In this document: in pieces, positions 9,206 through 17,440 of the stretch | Position numbering within the stretch: the first letter of the stretch is position 1 | How the letters are laid out: each line of letters begins with the position of its first letter | Assembly (NCBI GenBank): GCA_947168565.1 | Contig: CAMVMM010000008.1 | Location: 31,661-95,660, forward strand | Origin: an uncultured Clostridia bacterium | GTDB taxonomy: Bacteria > Bacillota > Clostridia > Christensenellales > CAG-138 | DNA length: 64,000 nucleotides | Reading direction: 5' to 3' | Made by a program: the position numbers and the translations under genes | Notes under the pieces: generated by a model | Databases searched by the model: none | Seen by the model: only the letters and a program-made list of their open reading frames with translations | What the model was told of the DNA's origin: nothing

Positions 9206-9502
9206 ATGAATAACAACTATGATCTGCCGACCGCCATCGGCGAAGTCCCGTCTCTGCGGGAAGATCTGTCCGTACTGTCGTACGAAAAAGCGGAAGAGAC
9301 GTATGCGCTTGCAGAACTTAATAGTCTGCGTGATAAGCTGCGTACCGCACTGGTAAAGCAGGCGATGGACAATACGGCAATGTTGGCTGCCGTGGAAGCC
9401 ACGTATAACCAACTCGCGCCAACCGGAAAAGATGAGTACCGTCTTATAGTTCGGGCGTATGCGAGGATGGCACTGACAGAAATCATGCGAGGTGATCTGT
9501 AA
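9206..9502 (+). CDS. Hypothetical 98-residue element protein
   Basis: The start has AAAGGAAAACGAA before the ATG. The protein is helical and acidic (LREDLSVLSYEKAEETYALAELNSLRDKLRTAL), with no cysteine motif and no membrane segment. It overlaps the next gene by one base (TAATG), so the two are translationally coupled and begin the element A operon. I do not recognise the family. Confidence 0.6.
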   Translation: MNNNYDLPTAIGEVPSLREDLSVLSYEKAEETYALAELNSLRDKLRTALVKQAMDNTAMLAAVEATYNQLAPTGKDEYRLIVRAYARMALTEIMRGDL

Positions 9503-9816
9503 TGGGCGAAGATGCGCTTGGAATTATTCTTATTGTTGGAATTATCACGATCTCTGCTTTTCTTGCTATGGGCTTTAAAAAGCAACCGCCGAAGCAACAG
9601 AAAAAGCCCGAAGAATCCTACCATCCGGCAGAAACCGTTTCCCATGTGCATTACTCACGACCTGAGAATCCGAAGGTCAAGGAGATGGTGAACTCTAACT
9701 CCCAAAGTCTGCGACTAAACCTTATGGTACAGAAGGCTTTTCGGGAAATGGCGGATACCGCAAGAAGACACCAAGGTTTCGTGCCGCCGGGAACAGATCG
9801 CGATTGCGACCGTTAA
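9502..9816 (+). CDS. Single-pass membrane protein, element A, possibly frameshifted at its C-terminus
   Basis: 104 residues. One transmembrane helix at about residues 7-24 (LGIILIVGIITISAFLAMGF) is followed by a basic, Pro-rich segment (KKQPPKQQKKPEE) and a cytoplasmic helical tail. It starts within the stop codon of the preceding gene. The frame ends in a poor-looking tail (PPGTDRDCDR), while the +1 frame from about 9770 continues with coding-like sequence (CRREQIAIATVNSLKKDYF...) to a stop at about 9909. The original protein may therefore have been about 40 residues longer. Function unknown. Confidence 0.55.
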   Translation: MGEDALGIILIVGIITISAFLAMGFKKQPPKQQKKPEESYHPAETVSHVHYSRPENPKVKEMVNSNSQSLRLNLMVQKAFREMADTARRHQGFVPPGTDRDCDR

Positions 9817-9957
9817 TTCGTTGAAAAAGGACTACTTCTCCAGCTTCCTTGACAAAATGTCAAGAATGTTGAGTCTCAAAATGCCGCTGTTTTGCCGCTT
9901 CATGGTATAAACGGTGAAACAGCGGCAAGTTTAGATAACGCTGAAAGGATGAAAAAT

Positions 9958-10632
9958 ATGAAAAAGCACATAATTGAAAAGGCTGCAAAGGTAGAGCAGC
10001 GTATCCCAGAAAATACCCCTACAATTCCAAAATTCCGTACCATCGTTGCGGATCCACCTTGGACTCATAATCAGACATCGGGTGGAGGCTACGGCGGCGC
10101 GATTAAACATTACGATCTCATGACGATAGACCGCATTAAGCAGATGCCGATTGCTGATCTTGCGGACGACAATGCTCATCTTTACCTCTGGGTTACCAAT
10201 AGCAATATGGATGAAGGCTTGGATGTGGTTAAGGCGTGGGGATTCCGTTACATTACAATGTTCCATTGGATAAAACCGAAGCTTGGTGTTGGGAATTATC
10301 TGCGCAATGCAAGTGAAACTTGTATCTTTGCCGTAAGAGGCAAATTGCCGCCAAAGTGCAGGACACAGATAAATTGGCTGATAGACTACCCCACGTTACA
10401 TTCTGAAAAGCCCCGTCAGTTTGTCAGCATTGTTGAGAAGGTGTCGCCGGGACCGTATTTGGAGCTGTTTTGCAGGAAACGCCCGGCAAGCGCAGGAGAT
10501 TGGTATTGTTGGGGCAATGAAACGGCAGATGGCGCCGATATCTACATCCCCGGCTATCCTGTGCCGAAGTATTCCTTTGAACAAGACAACTGTGATGCTG
10601 AAAACAAGGAAGGCGGTGTTTCTCATGAATAA
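9958..10632 (+). CDS. MT-A70 family adenine-N6 DNA methyltransferase
   Basis: 224 residues from the ATG at 9958, chosen because GAAAGG lies nine bases upstream; the frame is open further upstream but without a good site. It shows the family's VADPPW catalytic motif near residue 30, GGGYGGAIKHYDLM, the HLYLWVTNSNM strand, ETCIFAVRGK and a C-terminal PGPYLELFCRK strand. The enzyme transfers a methyl group from S-adenosylmethionine to adenine N6. No cognate nuclease is adjacent, so it is probably an orphan methylase. Such genes are common in conjugative elements and phages, where they may protect incoming DNA from host restriction. Confidence 0.85.
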   Translation: MKKHIIEKAAKVEQRIPENTPTIPKFRTIVADPPWTHNQTSGGGYGGAIKHYDLMTIDRIKQMPIADLADDNAHLYLWVTNSNMDEGLDVVKAWGFRYITMFHWIKPKLGVGNYLRNASETCIFAVRGKLPPKCRTQINWLIDYPTLHSEKPRQFVSIVEKVSPGPYLELFCRKRPASAGDWYCWGNETADGADIYIPGYPVPKYSFEQDNCDAENKEGGVSHE

Positions 10633-10864
10633 GCAGAGAAGTAAACATGACGACAAGGATACGGAAGGCGACACGGAGCGTAATTTGTTTGGTAAGGCGG
10701 TAGAGGCGGCGATAGTATTCTTTCTTTGTTGCTTACTGATTAAGCGCGGCGTTTCCTACATCGTGGCCGTCCGAGCACCGCTGATTATCATTGCTTTAGC
10801 GGTTGGAGCAATCTTTGTTGCTTGCCGCATTTGGAAATGGAGAAATGAGCATGGCGATTACTAA
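10625..10864 (+). CDS. Small membrane protein upstream of the coupling ATPase
   Basis: 79 residues with AAGGAAGGCGG upstream of the ATG. An acidic and basic head (KQRSKHDDKDTEGDTERN) is followed by two hydrophobic helices (AAIVFFLCCLLI and APLIIIALAVGAIFVACRIW). It overlaps the methylase by 8 bases and the coupling protein by 14 bases. In conjugative elements small two-helix proteins often sit beside the coupling ATPase, so a membrane-anchoring partner role is possible, but this is inferred from position. Confidence 0.6.
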   Translation: MNKQRSKHDDKDTEGDTERNLFGKAVEAAIVFFLCCLLIKRGVSYIVAVRAPLIIIALAVGAIFVACRIWKWRNEHGDY

Positions 10865-12995
10865 AGAACCAATTTGGATTGAAGTGATGCTGCAACGTCC
10901 GTATGAGATGGAAGATCTACGGGATATACTTACGCATATCGCATCCATAACTTCGCGTGGACAGATTATTTGGGAAGCCCGTTGTATGAACGGTAGAATG
11001 CACTACTTTTTGGGTGTTCCCAAATGGTCTGCCGGGAGAGTGCAAGAGGCATTTAGGGCGCATAGCAAGGCACAGTTTTCACTAATAACCCAAAGAAATA
11101 CGGTAACAATGGTAAGGTCAGTCAAGATCTCCAAATCTGTCCTGCCACTTAATACTGAGCTTGCTGCGGCCATGATACGTGCGGTGGTGGCGGCGATGAA
11201 CGTATGCGGCGGCGATAATGAAACTGTAATACAGATAATTCTCGGCGCGGCATACGCCCCCAAAGCTATCCCGAAGAATATGTGCGATCCTAATGCCACA
11301 TGGATAGATGCCGTTATAGGCAGAGTACATAATGCCTCTGCGGAGCAACGCCGTAATGCGAAAGAAAATGCAAACCAGTATGGCTTTGAGGCAGTTATCA
11401 GAGTTGGCGCGAGCGGCGAATATGCCGCTTCGCGCATCGGTAGCATTATTTCCGCAATGAGAACATTGCAATCTGCGGGAGTACATATCTATGCAGAAAA
11501 AGAGCGCCCTGAGCTGCTTAATTCTGTAGCGTTGCCGTGGCGGATGCCGTTAAGACTATCCGTCAAGGAGCTTGCTTGTTTTATGTTGCTCCCCGTGGGT
11601 GAGGACGAGTTGCCGGGAGTGCCGGGGCTACATCCCAAACTGATGCTGCCACCTAAATGGTATAGGGAGCCAAACAGAAAAGAGAGTGAGCGTTCCTTCG
11701 CCGTGACTCTTGAAAGTGAACCGAGAAGACTCACAATTTCACCCAAAGATGCATTAGAGCATCTGTGCATCCTCGGACCTACCGGGTCAGGAAAAAGTAT
11801 GGTGATGGAGCACTTAGCTATTGCAGATATTAAAGCGGGCAGAAGTGTGCTTATTATAGACCCTAAAGCCGATTTGGTCACCGCGATTCTTGAACGTATA
11901 CCAGAAGAGAGAAAAGACGATGTAGTCGTGATAGACCCGTCTGACAATACTCCGGTTGGATTCAATCCTTTATCCTATGGACAAAATCCTGCATTAACAG
12001 CGGATGTAATTCTTGCTGTGCTGCAGGAGATATTCTCACAGAATTGGGGGATTCGTTCCGCGGATATTCTTTCAGGGGCATTGATGACATTGGCTCAAAC
12101 AAAGGGCGCAACTCTGTTGTGGCTTCCTGCCCTTCTGACTGATGATGTTTTTAGAAACAGAATTACGCAGAGGATCAATGACCCCATTGCCCTGCAGCCG
12201 TTTTGGGCGCATTTTGAAAGTATGCGGGAAGCTGAGCGGCGGGTAGAGATTGCGCCCGTACTAAATAAGCTGCGGCAAATTACCTATCGCCCGTATTTGC
12301 GGAATGTGCTTGGACAAGCCGATTCGAAGTTCTCGCTCTCGGACCTTTTCTACAGGCGCAAGATAGTATTGGTGCCGCTAAATCGCGGGCTGATCGGTGC
12401 GGAGAGCGCCAAACTGCTCGGCAGCCTGATCGTAGGGCTAACATGGAGTCTTGCGCTCGCAAGGGCGAATATAGCGCCGGAAAAGCGCCACATGGTTTCA
12501 GTCTACATTGATGAGCTACAGGATTACCTTGCTTTGCCAACTTCCTTTAGCGATGCGCTTGCACAGGCAAGAGGTCTTGGTGTGGCATATACGGTAGCTC
12601 ATCAGTACAGAAAACAGTTACCTACGGATATCAGGGCAGGAATTGATGCCAATTGCCGCAATAAGATCGTATTCGGGCTAAACTCGGACGATGCTAAAGA
12701 CATGGCGGCAGAGGCTCATGAACTTTTGCCGCAGGATTTCATGACCTTGCCGCGCTACCAAGTTTATACCGCTTTCCAATGCGGAGGTAAGAGCACAGGG
12801 TGGATAAGTGGCAACACTCTGCCGCCAACGCCGCCACTAAGAATGGCTGCCGAGCTTAAAGCGGAGAGTATGCGGCGCTATGGCATATCAGCGGAAGAAA
12901 CCGAAGCCGAGCTGGTTCGCATCGTGAATGCAGCTACCCCTACAGATAGCCAAGTTATTACCGATGCGCCTATTGGACGGAGAAAGAAGAAATGA
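10851..12995 (+). CDS. TraG/VirD4-like conjugative coupling ATPase
   Basis: 714 residues from the ATG at 10851 (GGAGAAATGAGC upstream). The N-terminal 290 residues are a domain without membrane helices. The motor domain then shows Walker A GPTGSGKS (about residue 310), SVLIIDPKADLVTAIL, and Walker B VSVYIDELQDYLALP (about residue 550). It ends with a TraG/TraD C-terminal recognition-type region (ALAQARGLGVAYTVAHQYRKQLP, NKIVFGLNSDDAKDMA). Type IV coupling proteins pump DNA-relaxase complexes to the secretion channel. The absence of N-terminal membrane helices fits a class that uses a separate small membrane partner, perhaps the preceding gene. No relaxase or VirB4 is present in the window. 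Confidence 0.8.
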   Translation: MAITKEPIWIEVMLQRPYEMEDLRDILTHIASITSRGQIIWEARCMNGRMHYFLGVPKWSAGRVQEAFRAHSKAQFSLITQRNTVTMVRSVKISKSVLPLNTELAAAMIRAVVAAMNVCGGDNETVIQIILGAAYAPKAIPKNMCDPNATWIDAVIGRVHNASAEQRRNAKENANQYGFEAVIRVGASGEYAASRIGSIISAMRTLQSAGVHIYAEKERPELLNSVALPWRMPLRLSVKELACFMLLPVGEDELPGVPGLHPKLMLPPKWYREPNRKESERSFAVTLESEPRRLTISPKDALEHLCILGPTGSGKSMVMEHLAIADIKAGRSVLIIDPKADLVTAILERIPEERKDDVVVIDPSDNTPVGFNPLSYGQNPALTADVILAVLQEIFSQNWGIRSADILSGALMTLAQTKGATLLWLPALLTDDVFRNRITQRINDPIALQPFWAHFESMREAERRVEIAPVLNKLRQITYRPYLRNVLGQADSKFSLSDLFYRRKIVLVPLNRGLIGAESAKLLGSLIVGLTWSLALARANIAPEKRHMVSVYIDELQDYLALPTSFSDALAQARGLGVAYTVAHQYRKQLPTDIRAGIDANCRNKIVFGLNSDDAKDMAAEAHELLPQDFMTLPRYQVYTAFQCGGKSTGWISGNTLPPTPPLRMAAELKAESMRRYGISAEETEAELVRIVNAATPTDSQVITDAPIGRRKKK

Positions 12996-13005
12996 GGAGA
13001 ATATT

Positions 13006-14022
13006 ATGAAACAAGAATACTTTGAGAGCAATAAACAAGTCACCACCCCTGTTTTTACTGCTTCCAATCGCCCATCCTATCGCCACTGCTTCAAAGGCGA
13101 GAAAAGCGCGCAATGGCACGCGGAAACGGCGGCTAACGGAAACGACTCTATCTCCCATCGGGCGATAGATACTGTTTCGGCGGGCAAGAAGGCCGCGAAG
13201 AATAAACGCCTAACGAAAGCGCAGCTTACAGGACTATCCGAAAGACTCTCAGATCGTGACCGCGCTGTTCTGATTGCGCTTAAGAAGTACCGCTTTCTGA
13301 CTTCAGATCAGATAGGCAGGCTCTTTGTAACGAACTCACGTACCAAAACATCGCAAACGCGGCAGCGCAATCTGCTGTTGCAGAGGCTTGGCGGGCACGG
13401 GCTGATTCGTCCGTTATCGCGGCGTGTAGGCGGCTTTGGTGGTGGTTCGTCCGTGCAAGTGTGGCATCTTTCCGAGGCTGGACATAGATTGCTTTGCCTA
13501 AATGATCCCGATGGTTCGTCGCGCAAACGCTTTATGGAACCTTCAACTTTGTTCTTAAATCACACTCTTGCGATTGCAGAGTGCGCCGTGCAGCTTATCT
13601 CTCTTTGCAAGAATAGTACGGAACTGGCTTTGGAAGCAGTAGACACCGAGCCATCGTGCTGGCGTAGCTTTAGGGCGAACGGTCATATTTGCCACCTTAA
13701 ACCTGATCTCTTTGCCATCACGTCTTATGACGGTTATGAAGATCGTTGGTTTATTGAAATGGATCTTGGGAGTGTATCCACGGCGCAGATTGTTGAAAAA
13801 TGCAATGCCTACCTCCGCTATTACCATACGGGTATTGAGCAAATTGAGACCGAAATGTTTCCGCTTGTAGTATGGATAGTGAGAGATGTATCGCGCAAGA
13901 ACCGTTTGCGAGAATGTATTCGCGAAGGATTAAGCCCCCACCCGAAAATGTTTCTGGTGATAGAGCCAAACGAGCTTGAGAAGATGCTCCGCCAATATAT
14001 AGACGCAAAGGAGCTGTTGTGA
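13006..14022 (+). CDS. Replication-relaxation family protein
   Basis: 338 residues from ATG 13006 (GAGGAGAATATT upstream). The first 85 residues are disordered and basic. A winged helix follows (LSDRDRAVLIALKKYRFLTSDQIGRLF ... LLLQRLGGHGLIRPLSRR), then GGSSVQVWHLSEAGHRLL. The C-terminal half (ELALEAVDTEPSCW ... KPDLFAITSYDGYEDRWFIEMDLGS) is nuclease-like and matches the replication-relaxation (PF13814) pattern known from plasmids and conjugative elements. It is placed directly after the coupling ATPase, an arrangement seen in conjugative elements of Firmicutes and Actinobacteria. It probably helps initiate DNA processing or replication of the element. The enzymatic activity is not established from sequence. 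Confidence 0.75.
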   Translation: MKQEYFESNKQVTTPVFTASNRPSYRHCFKGEKSAQWHAETAANGNDSISHRAIDTVSAGKKAAKNKRLTKAQLTGLSERLSDRDRAVLIALKKYRFLTSDQIGRLFVTNSRTKTSQTRQRNLLLQRLGGHGLIRPLSRRVGGFGGGSSVQVWHLSEAGHRLLCLNDPDGSSRKRFMEPSTLFLNHTLAIAECAVQLISLCKNSTELALEAVDTEPSCWRSFRANGHICHLKPDLFAITSYDGYEDRWFIEMDLGSVSTAQIVEKCNAYLRYYHTGIEQIETEMFPLVVWIVRDVSRKNRLRECIREGLSPHPKMFLVIEPNELEKMLRQYIDAKELL

Positions 14023-14969
14023 AATACACGAATCTTTTAGACACCATTATCACCGGGGACAGTCTTGCAGTGCTAAAAACACTTCCAGATGAAAGTGTGG
14101 ATTGCTGTGTGACCTCACCACCATACTATGCGTTGCGGGATTACGGGGTAAAAGGACAAATAGGGCGCGAGTCCACGCCAAGCGAATACATCGCGCGGCT
14201 GACAGAGGTGTTTCGTGAAGTGCGACGAGTACTCAAAAAAGACGGTACGCTTTGGCTTAACATTGCAGACACTTATGTGGGAACGGGATGCAAAATGGGT
14301 GCCGCAGATCCTAAATATCCCAAAGGTAGGAATAGCCGAAACTATTTACGACCCACACTTGTTCCAGATTGCAAACCCAAAGATATGATTGGTATCCCGT
14401 GGCTATTGGCTTTGGCACTTAAAAAGGATGGGTGGTATCTTCGCAGCGATATAGTATGGATGAAGGGAAATGCTATGCCGGAGAGCGTGAAAGACCGACC
14501 CTCAAGATGCTATGAGCACGTATTCTTACTCGCAAAATCGCGCCAATATTACTATGATGCAAAAAGCATTGCCGAACCAATCGCGGCAAGCACCGTGATT
14601 CGTATGAAGTACGGACGGAGCAGTAGCGCGAAGTATTCTTCTTTGGCGCAGGGTCAGAAAACGCAGAGAATTAATGAAACTGACTACGGGAGTGGTAAAG
14701 AAATTTCGCTTTTCCGCAACAAGAGGGATGTATGGCTGATTAACACGGTTGCTTACCGTGGGGCGCATTATGCTGCTTTTCCGCCTAAGCTTGCGGAAAC
14801 CTGTATCGTTGCAGGCTGTCCAAAGAATGGTGTGGTATTAGACCCATTCTTTGGCAGCGGGACGGTAGGTGCGGTCGCCAAAAGTATAGAACGGCATTAT
14901 GTGGGAATTGAGCTAAATCCGTTTTATTGTGAGTTGGCTAAGAAAAGGATTGGAGGCAGTATGAAATAA
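14019..14969 (+). CDS. Site-specific DNA methyltransferase (amino-methylating, beta-type order)
   Basis: 316 residues, starting at a GTG that overlaps the previous stop (GTGA). The catalytic motif TSPPYYALRDYG stands near residue 30 and the S-adenosylmethionine motif DPFFGSGTVGAVA near residue 285. This is the order of beta-group N4-cytosine or N6-adenine methylases. The SPPY form is frequent in N4-cytosine enzymes but does not decide the base. A target-recognition region lies between (about residues 90-230). No nuclease gene is adjacent, so this is a second orphan methylase in element A, possibly for protection against host restriction. Confidence 0.85.
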   Translation: MKYTNLLDTIITGDSLAVLKTLPDESVDCCVTSPPYYALRDYGVKGQIGRESTPSEYIARLTEVFREVRRVLKKDGTLWLNIADTYVGTGCKMGAADPKYPKGRNSRNYLRPTLVPDCKPKDMIGIPWLLALALKKDGWYLRSDIVWMKGNAMPESVKDRPSRCYEHVFLLAKSRQYYYDAKSIAEPIAASTVIRMKYGRSSSAKYSSLAQGQKTQRINETDYGSGKEISLFRNKRDVWLINTVAYRGAHYAAFPPKLAETCIVAGCPKNGVVLDPFFGSGTVGAVAKSIERHYVGIELNPFYCELAKKRIGGSMK

Positions 14970-15154
14970 GTGCGTAAGAAAATAGTGCGGATAATACAAA
15001 AACACAATGTAAACATAAACCGATCATGCCCAGTAATGGGCACCAAGTACACAAAATACATGAAAGGAGGCAAGCCAAATCTATCTGCTCTGGCGGCAGG
15101 ATGTGTACTTTAACAAGCCAAAACGCTCCAAAAATAAAAGGGAGGTGATTGTTC

Positions 15155-15727
15155 TTGCAACACACGATTGAACCATTTAAGGAGCAAATTAATCGCGCCA
15201 TAGACCGAAATGACCCACAGGCGGCAGCAAGTGCGATTGAAATTCGCTTTCCCGCCAACTTTAGCTTTAAGGCGTGGCGAGTGATTCGCTATTTTGGCGA
15301 AGCGATGTTTCTGTATCTATATAAGGACAAGCTCGTAGTTACCGACGAAGGGCTGGAGCTTACTGACTATGGAGATGGCACAGCCGAAGCGCCTTACGGC
15401 GGTCCGCGCTGGGTTGGCGAAAACCTGAATGAGCTTGAACTTTGGTTAGAGAGTATCGCGGATGAATACGATGCATCTGAAATTGAGATACTCGGCTGGA
15501 AAGTTCAAGAAGATGATGCACCTACTTTAAATAAGGACGGCAAGATCATGAATGAAACGATCAAGAAACAGATTCTAGAGATACGAAGAAGCGGCGAAGT
15601 CAACATGCTTGACGCGAGAACCGTTCAAAGTATCGCTAACCGCGAAGGCTATTATGAGTTGGTTATTTACTTGGAGGAGCATCGTGATAAGTATGCTCAC
15701 TTCATTTTTACCGGCGAAGAAAGCTAA
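15155..15727 (+). CDS. DUF5049-type element protein with extra N-terminal domain
   Basis: 190 residues from a TTG at 15155, placed seven bases after GGAGGTG. The last 60 residues (NETIKKQILEIRRSGEVNML ... YELVIYLEEHRDKYAHFIFTGE) fit the DUF5049 pattern found in phages and conjugative elements of Firmicutes. The first 125 residues (with FSFKAWRVIRYFGEAMFLYLYKDKLVV and an acidic middle) are not recognised. An internal ATG at 15550 would yield the DUF5049 part alone, though no good ribosome binding site precedes it. Function unknown. Confidence 0.65.
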   Translation: MQHTIEPFKEQINRAIDRNDPQAAASAIEIRFPANFSFKAWRVIRYFGEAMFLYLYKDKLVVTDEGLELTDYGDGTAEAPYGGPRWVGENLNELELWLESIADEYDASEIEILGWKVQEDDAPTLNKDGKIMNETIKKQILEIRRSGEVNMLDARTVQSIANREGYYELVIYLEEHRDKYAHFIFTGEES

Positions 15728-15769
15728 ATATGATGAACACGATAAAACAAGAAACAGGAGGTTTATGTT

Positions 15770-16669
15770 ATGTTTATTAGTTTTAACGTAAGCGGCGCAG
15801 AGCGGAAACGCTTGGCGCAGGCTCTTGGCGAGCATCTTCATGCTGAGGTTGAGTACCTCGGTGCACCGGGCTTTGCTTATAGGATTGGCGATGGGTTTGT
15901 CATTGATAAATCCGGCACCCTTTCTTGCCCAGAAACCATGGTACAGGAAGAACTTTCGGCGATGTTTGAGGCTTTGCGTGAGCGAGGTTTCAGCTCTGCC
16001 GATACTAAAGCGAACTCCGAAACAAACGGCACTTCAGATGCCATAAACGCCACGTTCGTGGAAGAGAAAGTCGCGACCGAGGAAAAGCAAAGCGACGAGC
16101 CGATAGCAGCCACAACGGATGAAGCGGTTTCAGGTATAGAAGATGCCAAAGGTGGTAGGTTTGCCGTCTGTCTGCCGAGAGAAACATTCGCAGACGACGT
16201 GATTGAACGGCTTAAGCAGATTGTTGCAAATAAGGCGTTGCTGTTTAAGCGCGCACTCGGCACCGAGGAACTACCTATAACCCTCACCGATAAGGAAATA
16301 GCTTTTCCGTGGTTTGGGCTAATAGGAGCAGATGGCGAGAAGGAGGCTTACGCTCAGTTTATTGCGGCGCTTTGTCGTATGGCGAGAGAGCAGATGCGGG
16401 TACTGGACAAGCCCTATGATGGCGACAATGACCGCTTCGCTATGCGCATCTTTATGGTGCGACTGGGCATGAAGGGGGCGCAATATGCTGTGGCGAGAAG
16501 GCTGCTTCTTAAGAATCTTTCCGGCAACAGCGGTTGGCGCTATGGTGCACCGCCGAAGAAGAACGTGGCGGCAGAGCTTTCATTAGAGGCTGAGGATGCG
16601 GAGGCTAAAGAGACATCCGATCATAACGAAGTGGAGGAGATTGAGACTCATGAAGCAAAAGCAGACTGA
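15770..16669 (+). CDS. Element-associated protein of the family often labelled 'virulence protein'
   Basis: 299 residues with AGGAGGTTTATGTT before the ATG. The N-terminal 65 residues contain FNVSGAERKRLAQAL and YLGAPGFAYRIG...FVIDKSGTL. An acidic, variable linker (about 85-125) follows, then a C-terminal domain with LPRETFADDVIERLKQIVANKALLFKRAL, FPWF and FAMRIFMVRLGMKGAQYAVARRLLLKNLSGNS. This layout matches a family very common on Clostridial conjugative elements. The 'virulence' name is historical and no biochemical role is known. The next gene overlaps its 3' end by 20 bases, so it is in the element A operon. Confidence 0.75.
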   Translation: MFISFNVSGAERKRLAQALGEHLHAEVEYLGAPGFAYRIGDGFVIDKSGTLSCPETMVQEELSAMFEALRERGFSSADTKANSETNGTSDAINATFVEEKVATEEKQSDEPIAATTDEAVSGIEDAKGGRFAVCLPRETFADDVIERLKQIVANKALLFKRALGTEELPITLTDKEIAFPWFGLIGADGEKEAYAQFIAALCRMAREQMRVLDKPYDGDNDRFAMRIFMVRLGMKGAQYAVARRLLLKNLSGNSGWRYGAPPKKNVAAELSLEAEDAEAKETSDHNEVEEIETHEAKAD

Positions 16670-16808
16670 AGCTATCGCCATCTACTGGAATGATCTTACT
16701 GCAAGTAAGCAGCAGGAGATACTTGATACGCTTGGGGATAATCACAACTACGATGTGTTTCCGCTTGCGGAGATAGTGATTCCCGATGAAAAGGAGGAAA
16801 TGACATGA
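16650..16808 (+). CDS. Small 52-residue element protein
   Basis: ATG at 16650 behind GGAGGAG, inside the end of the preceding gene. The product is acidic and helical (IAIYWNDLTASKQQEILDTLGDNHNYDVFPLAEIVIP). Its stop overlaps the start of the DUF4314 gene (ATGA). Small proteins of this kind (with xxIxYWxDLTxxKQxEIL) frequently precede DUF4314 in Clostridial mobile elements. Function unknown. Confidence 0.65.
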   Translation: MKQKQTEAIAIYWNDLTASKQQEILDTLGDNHNYDVFPLAEIVIPDEKEEMT

Positions 16809-17029
16809 AAGGTTTTCCAAGCAAAGAGATAGTAGAACAGCTTAAAAAGCAGTACCCTACAGGAACGCGAGTGGAGTTGATTTCAATGTGCGATCCTTAC
16901 GCAAGGCTAAAACCAGGAGATAAAGGGACTGTCACTGTGGTGGATGATATCGGGACGGTATTCGTGCAATGGGACATTGGAAGCGTTCTCGGTGTTGTTT
17001 ATGCAGAAGACAATATCCGCAAGATCTGA
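16805..17029 (+). CDS. DUF4314 family small protein
   Basis: 74 residues with AAGGAGGAAATGAC directly upstream. The sequence (FPSKEIVEQLKKQYPTGTRVEL, MCDPYARLKPGDKGTVTVVDDIGTVFVQWD, VVYAEDNIRKI) fits DUF4314, a small SH3-like beta-barrel protein found almost only on Firmicute mobile elements. It is the last gene of the element A operon before the hairpin at 17046-17067. Molecular role unknown. Confidence 0.8.
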   Translation: MKGFPSKEIVEQLKKQYPTGTRVELISMCDPYARLKPGDKGTVTVVDDIGTVFVQWDIGSVLGVVYAEDNIRKI

Positions 17030-17045
17030 ACTGGCGTACATTTAT

Positions 17046-17067
17046 ATCCCCGGCTTCTGCCGGGGAT
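17046..17067 (+). terminator. Hairpin before the element A recombination module
   Basis: ATCCCCGGC and GCCGGGGAT pair perfectly (9 bp) around the loop TTCT. It follows the DUF4314 gene and lies 30 bases before the HTH/zinc-ribbon gene. The downstream bases (TTCCAAACAAG) lack a U-run, so it may be an attenuator or a folded operator rather than a full terminator. Confidence 0.6.
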
Positions 17068-17097
17068 TTCCAAACAAGATAAAAATGGAGGTAGAAT

Positions 17098-17394
17098 ATG
17101 ACCGCGAAACAATTGGAACTGATTGCAGTTTTAAGGCTTCATAACTTTCCTTATAGTTTTATTGGCGAGAAGATGAATATATCTGTCAATACGATAAAAT
17201 CCATTTGTAGGCGCAAAGGCTTTTTAGCGGAAGGTTTTAGAAAGACAAAATCTGAAAAAGAAACCGCGTTGCTTTGCAAAAACTGCTTAAAGCCGCTTGG
17301 CGACAAGGTACGTAGCGATGCTATCTTTTGCTCGGCTTACTGCCGTAGCGATTGGCGCAGAAAGCAGCTTAAGGTTGTGGAAAAATCCACTTGA
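17098..17394 (+). CDS. Small HTH plus zinc-ribbon protein, first gene of twin-recombinase module A
   Basis: 98 residues, ATG 17098 with GGAGG upstream. The N-terminal half is a sigma-region-4-like helix-turn-helix (KQLELIAVLRLHNFPYSFIGEKMNISVNTIKSICRRKG). The C-terminal half is a treble-clef-type zinc site (CKNCLKPLG ... FCSAYCRSDWRRKQ). The second such protein, at 29977-30258, also directly precedes a recombinase pair, with the same domain order. It probably binds the element ends or controls the recombinases, for example as a directionality or regulatory factor. That role is inferred from context and not from a characterised homologue. Confidence 0.7.
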   Translation: MTAKQLELIAVLRLHNFPYSFIGEKMNISVNTIKSICRRKGFLAEGFRKTKSEKETALLCKNCLKPLGDKVRSDAIFCSAYCRSDWRRKQLKVVEKST

Positions 17395-17440
17395 GTCTAT
17401 ACCGAAACAGAGTGATGTATGGTGTAAGGAGGCTATTTAC

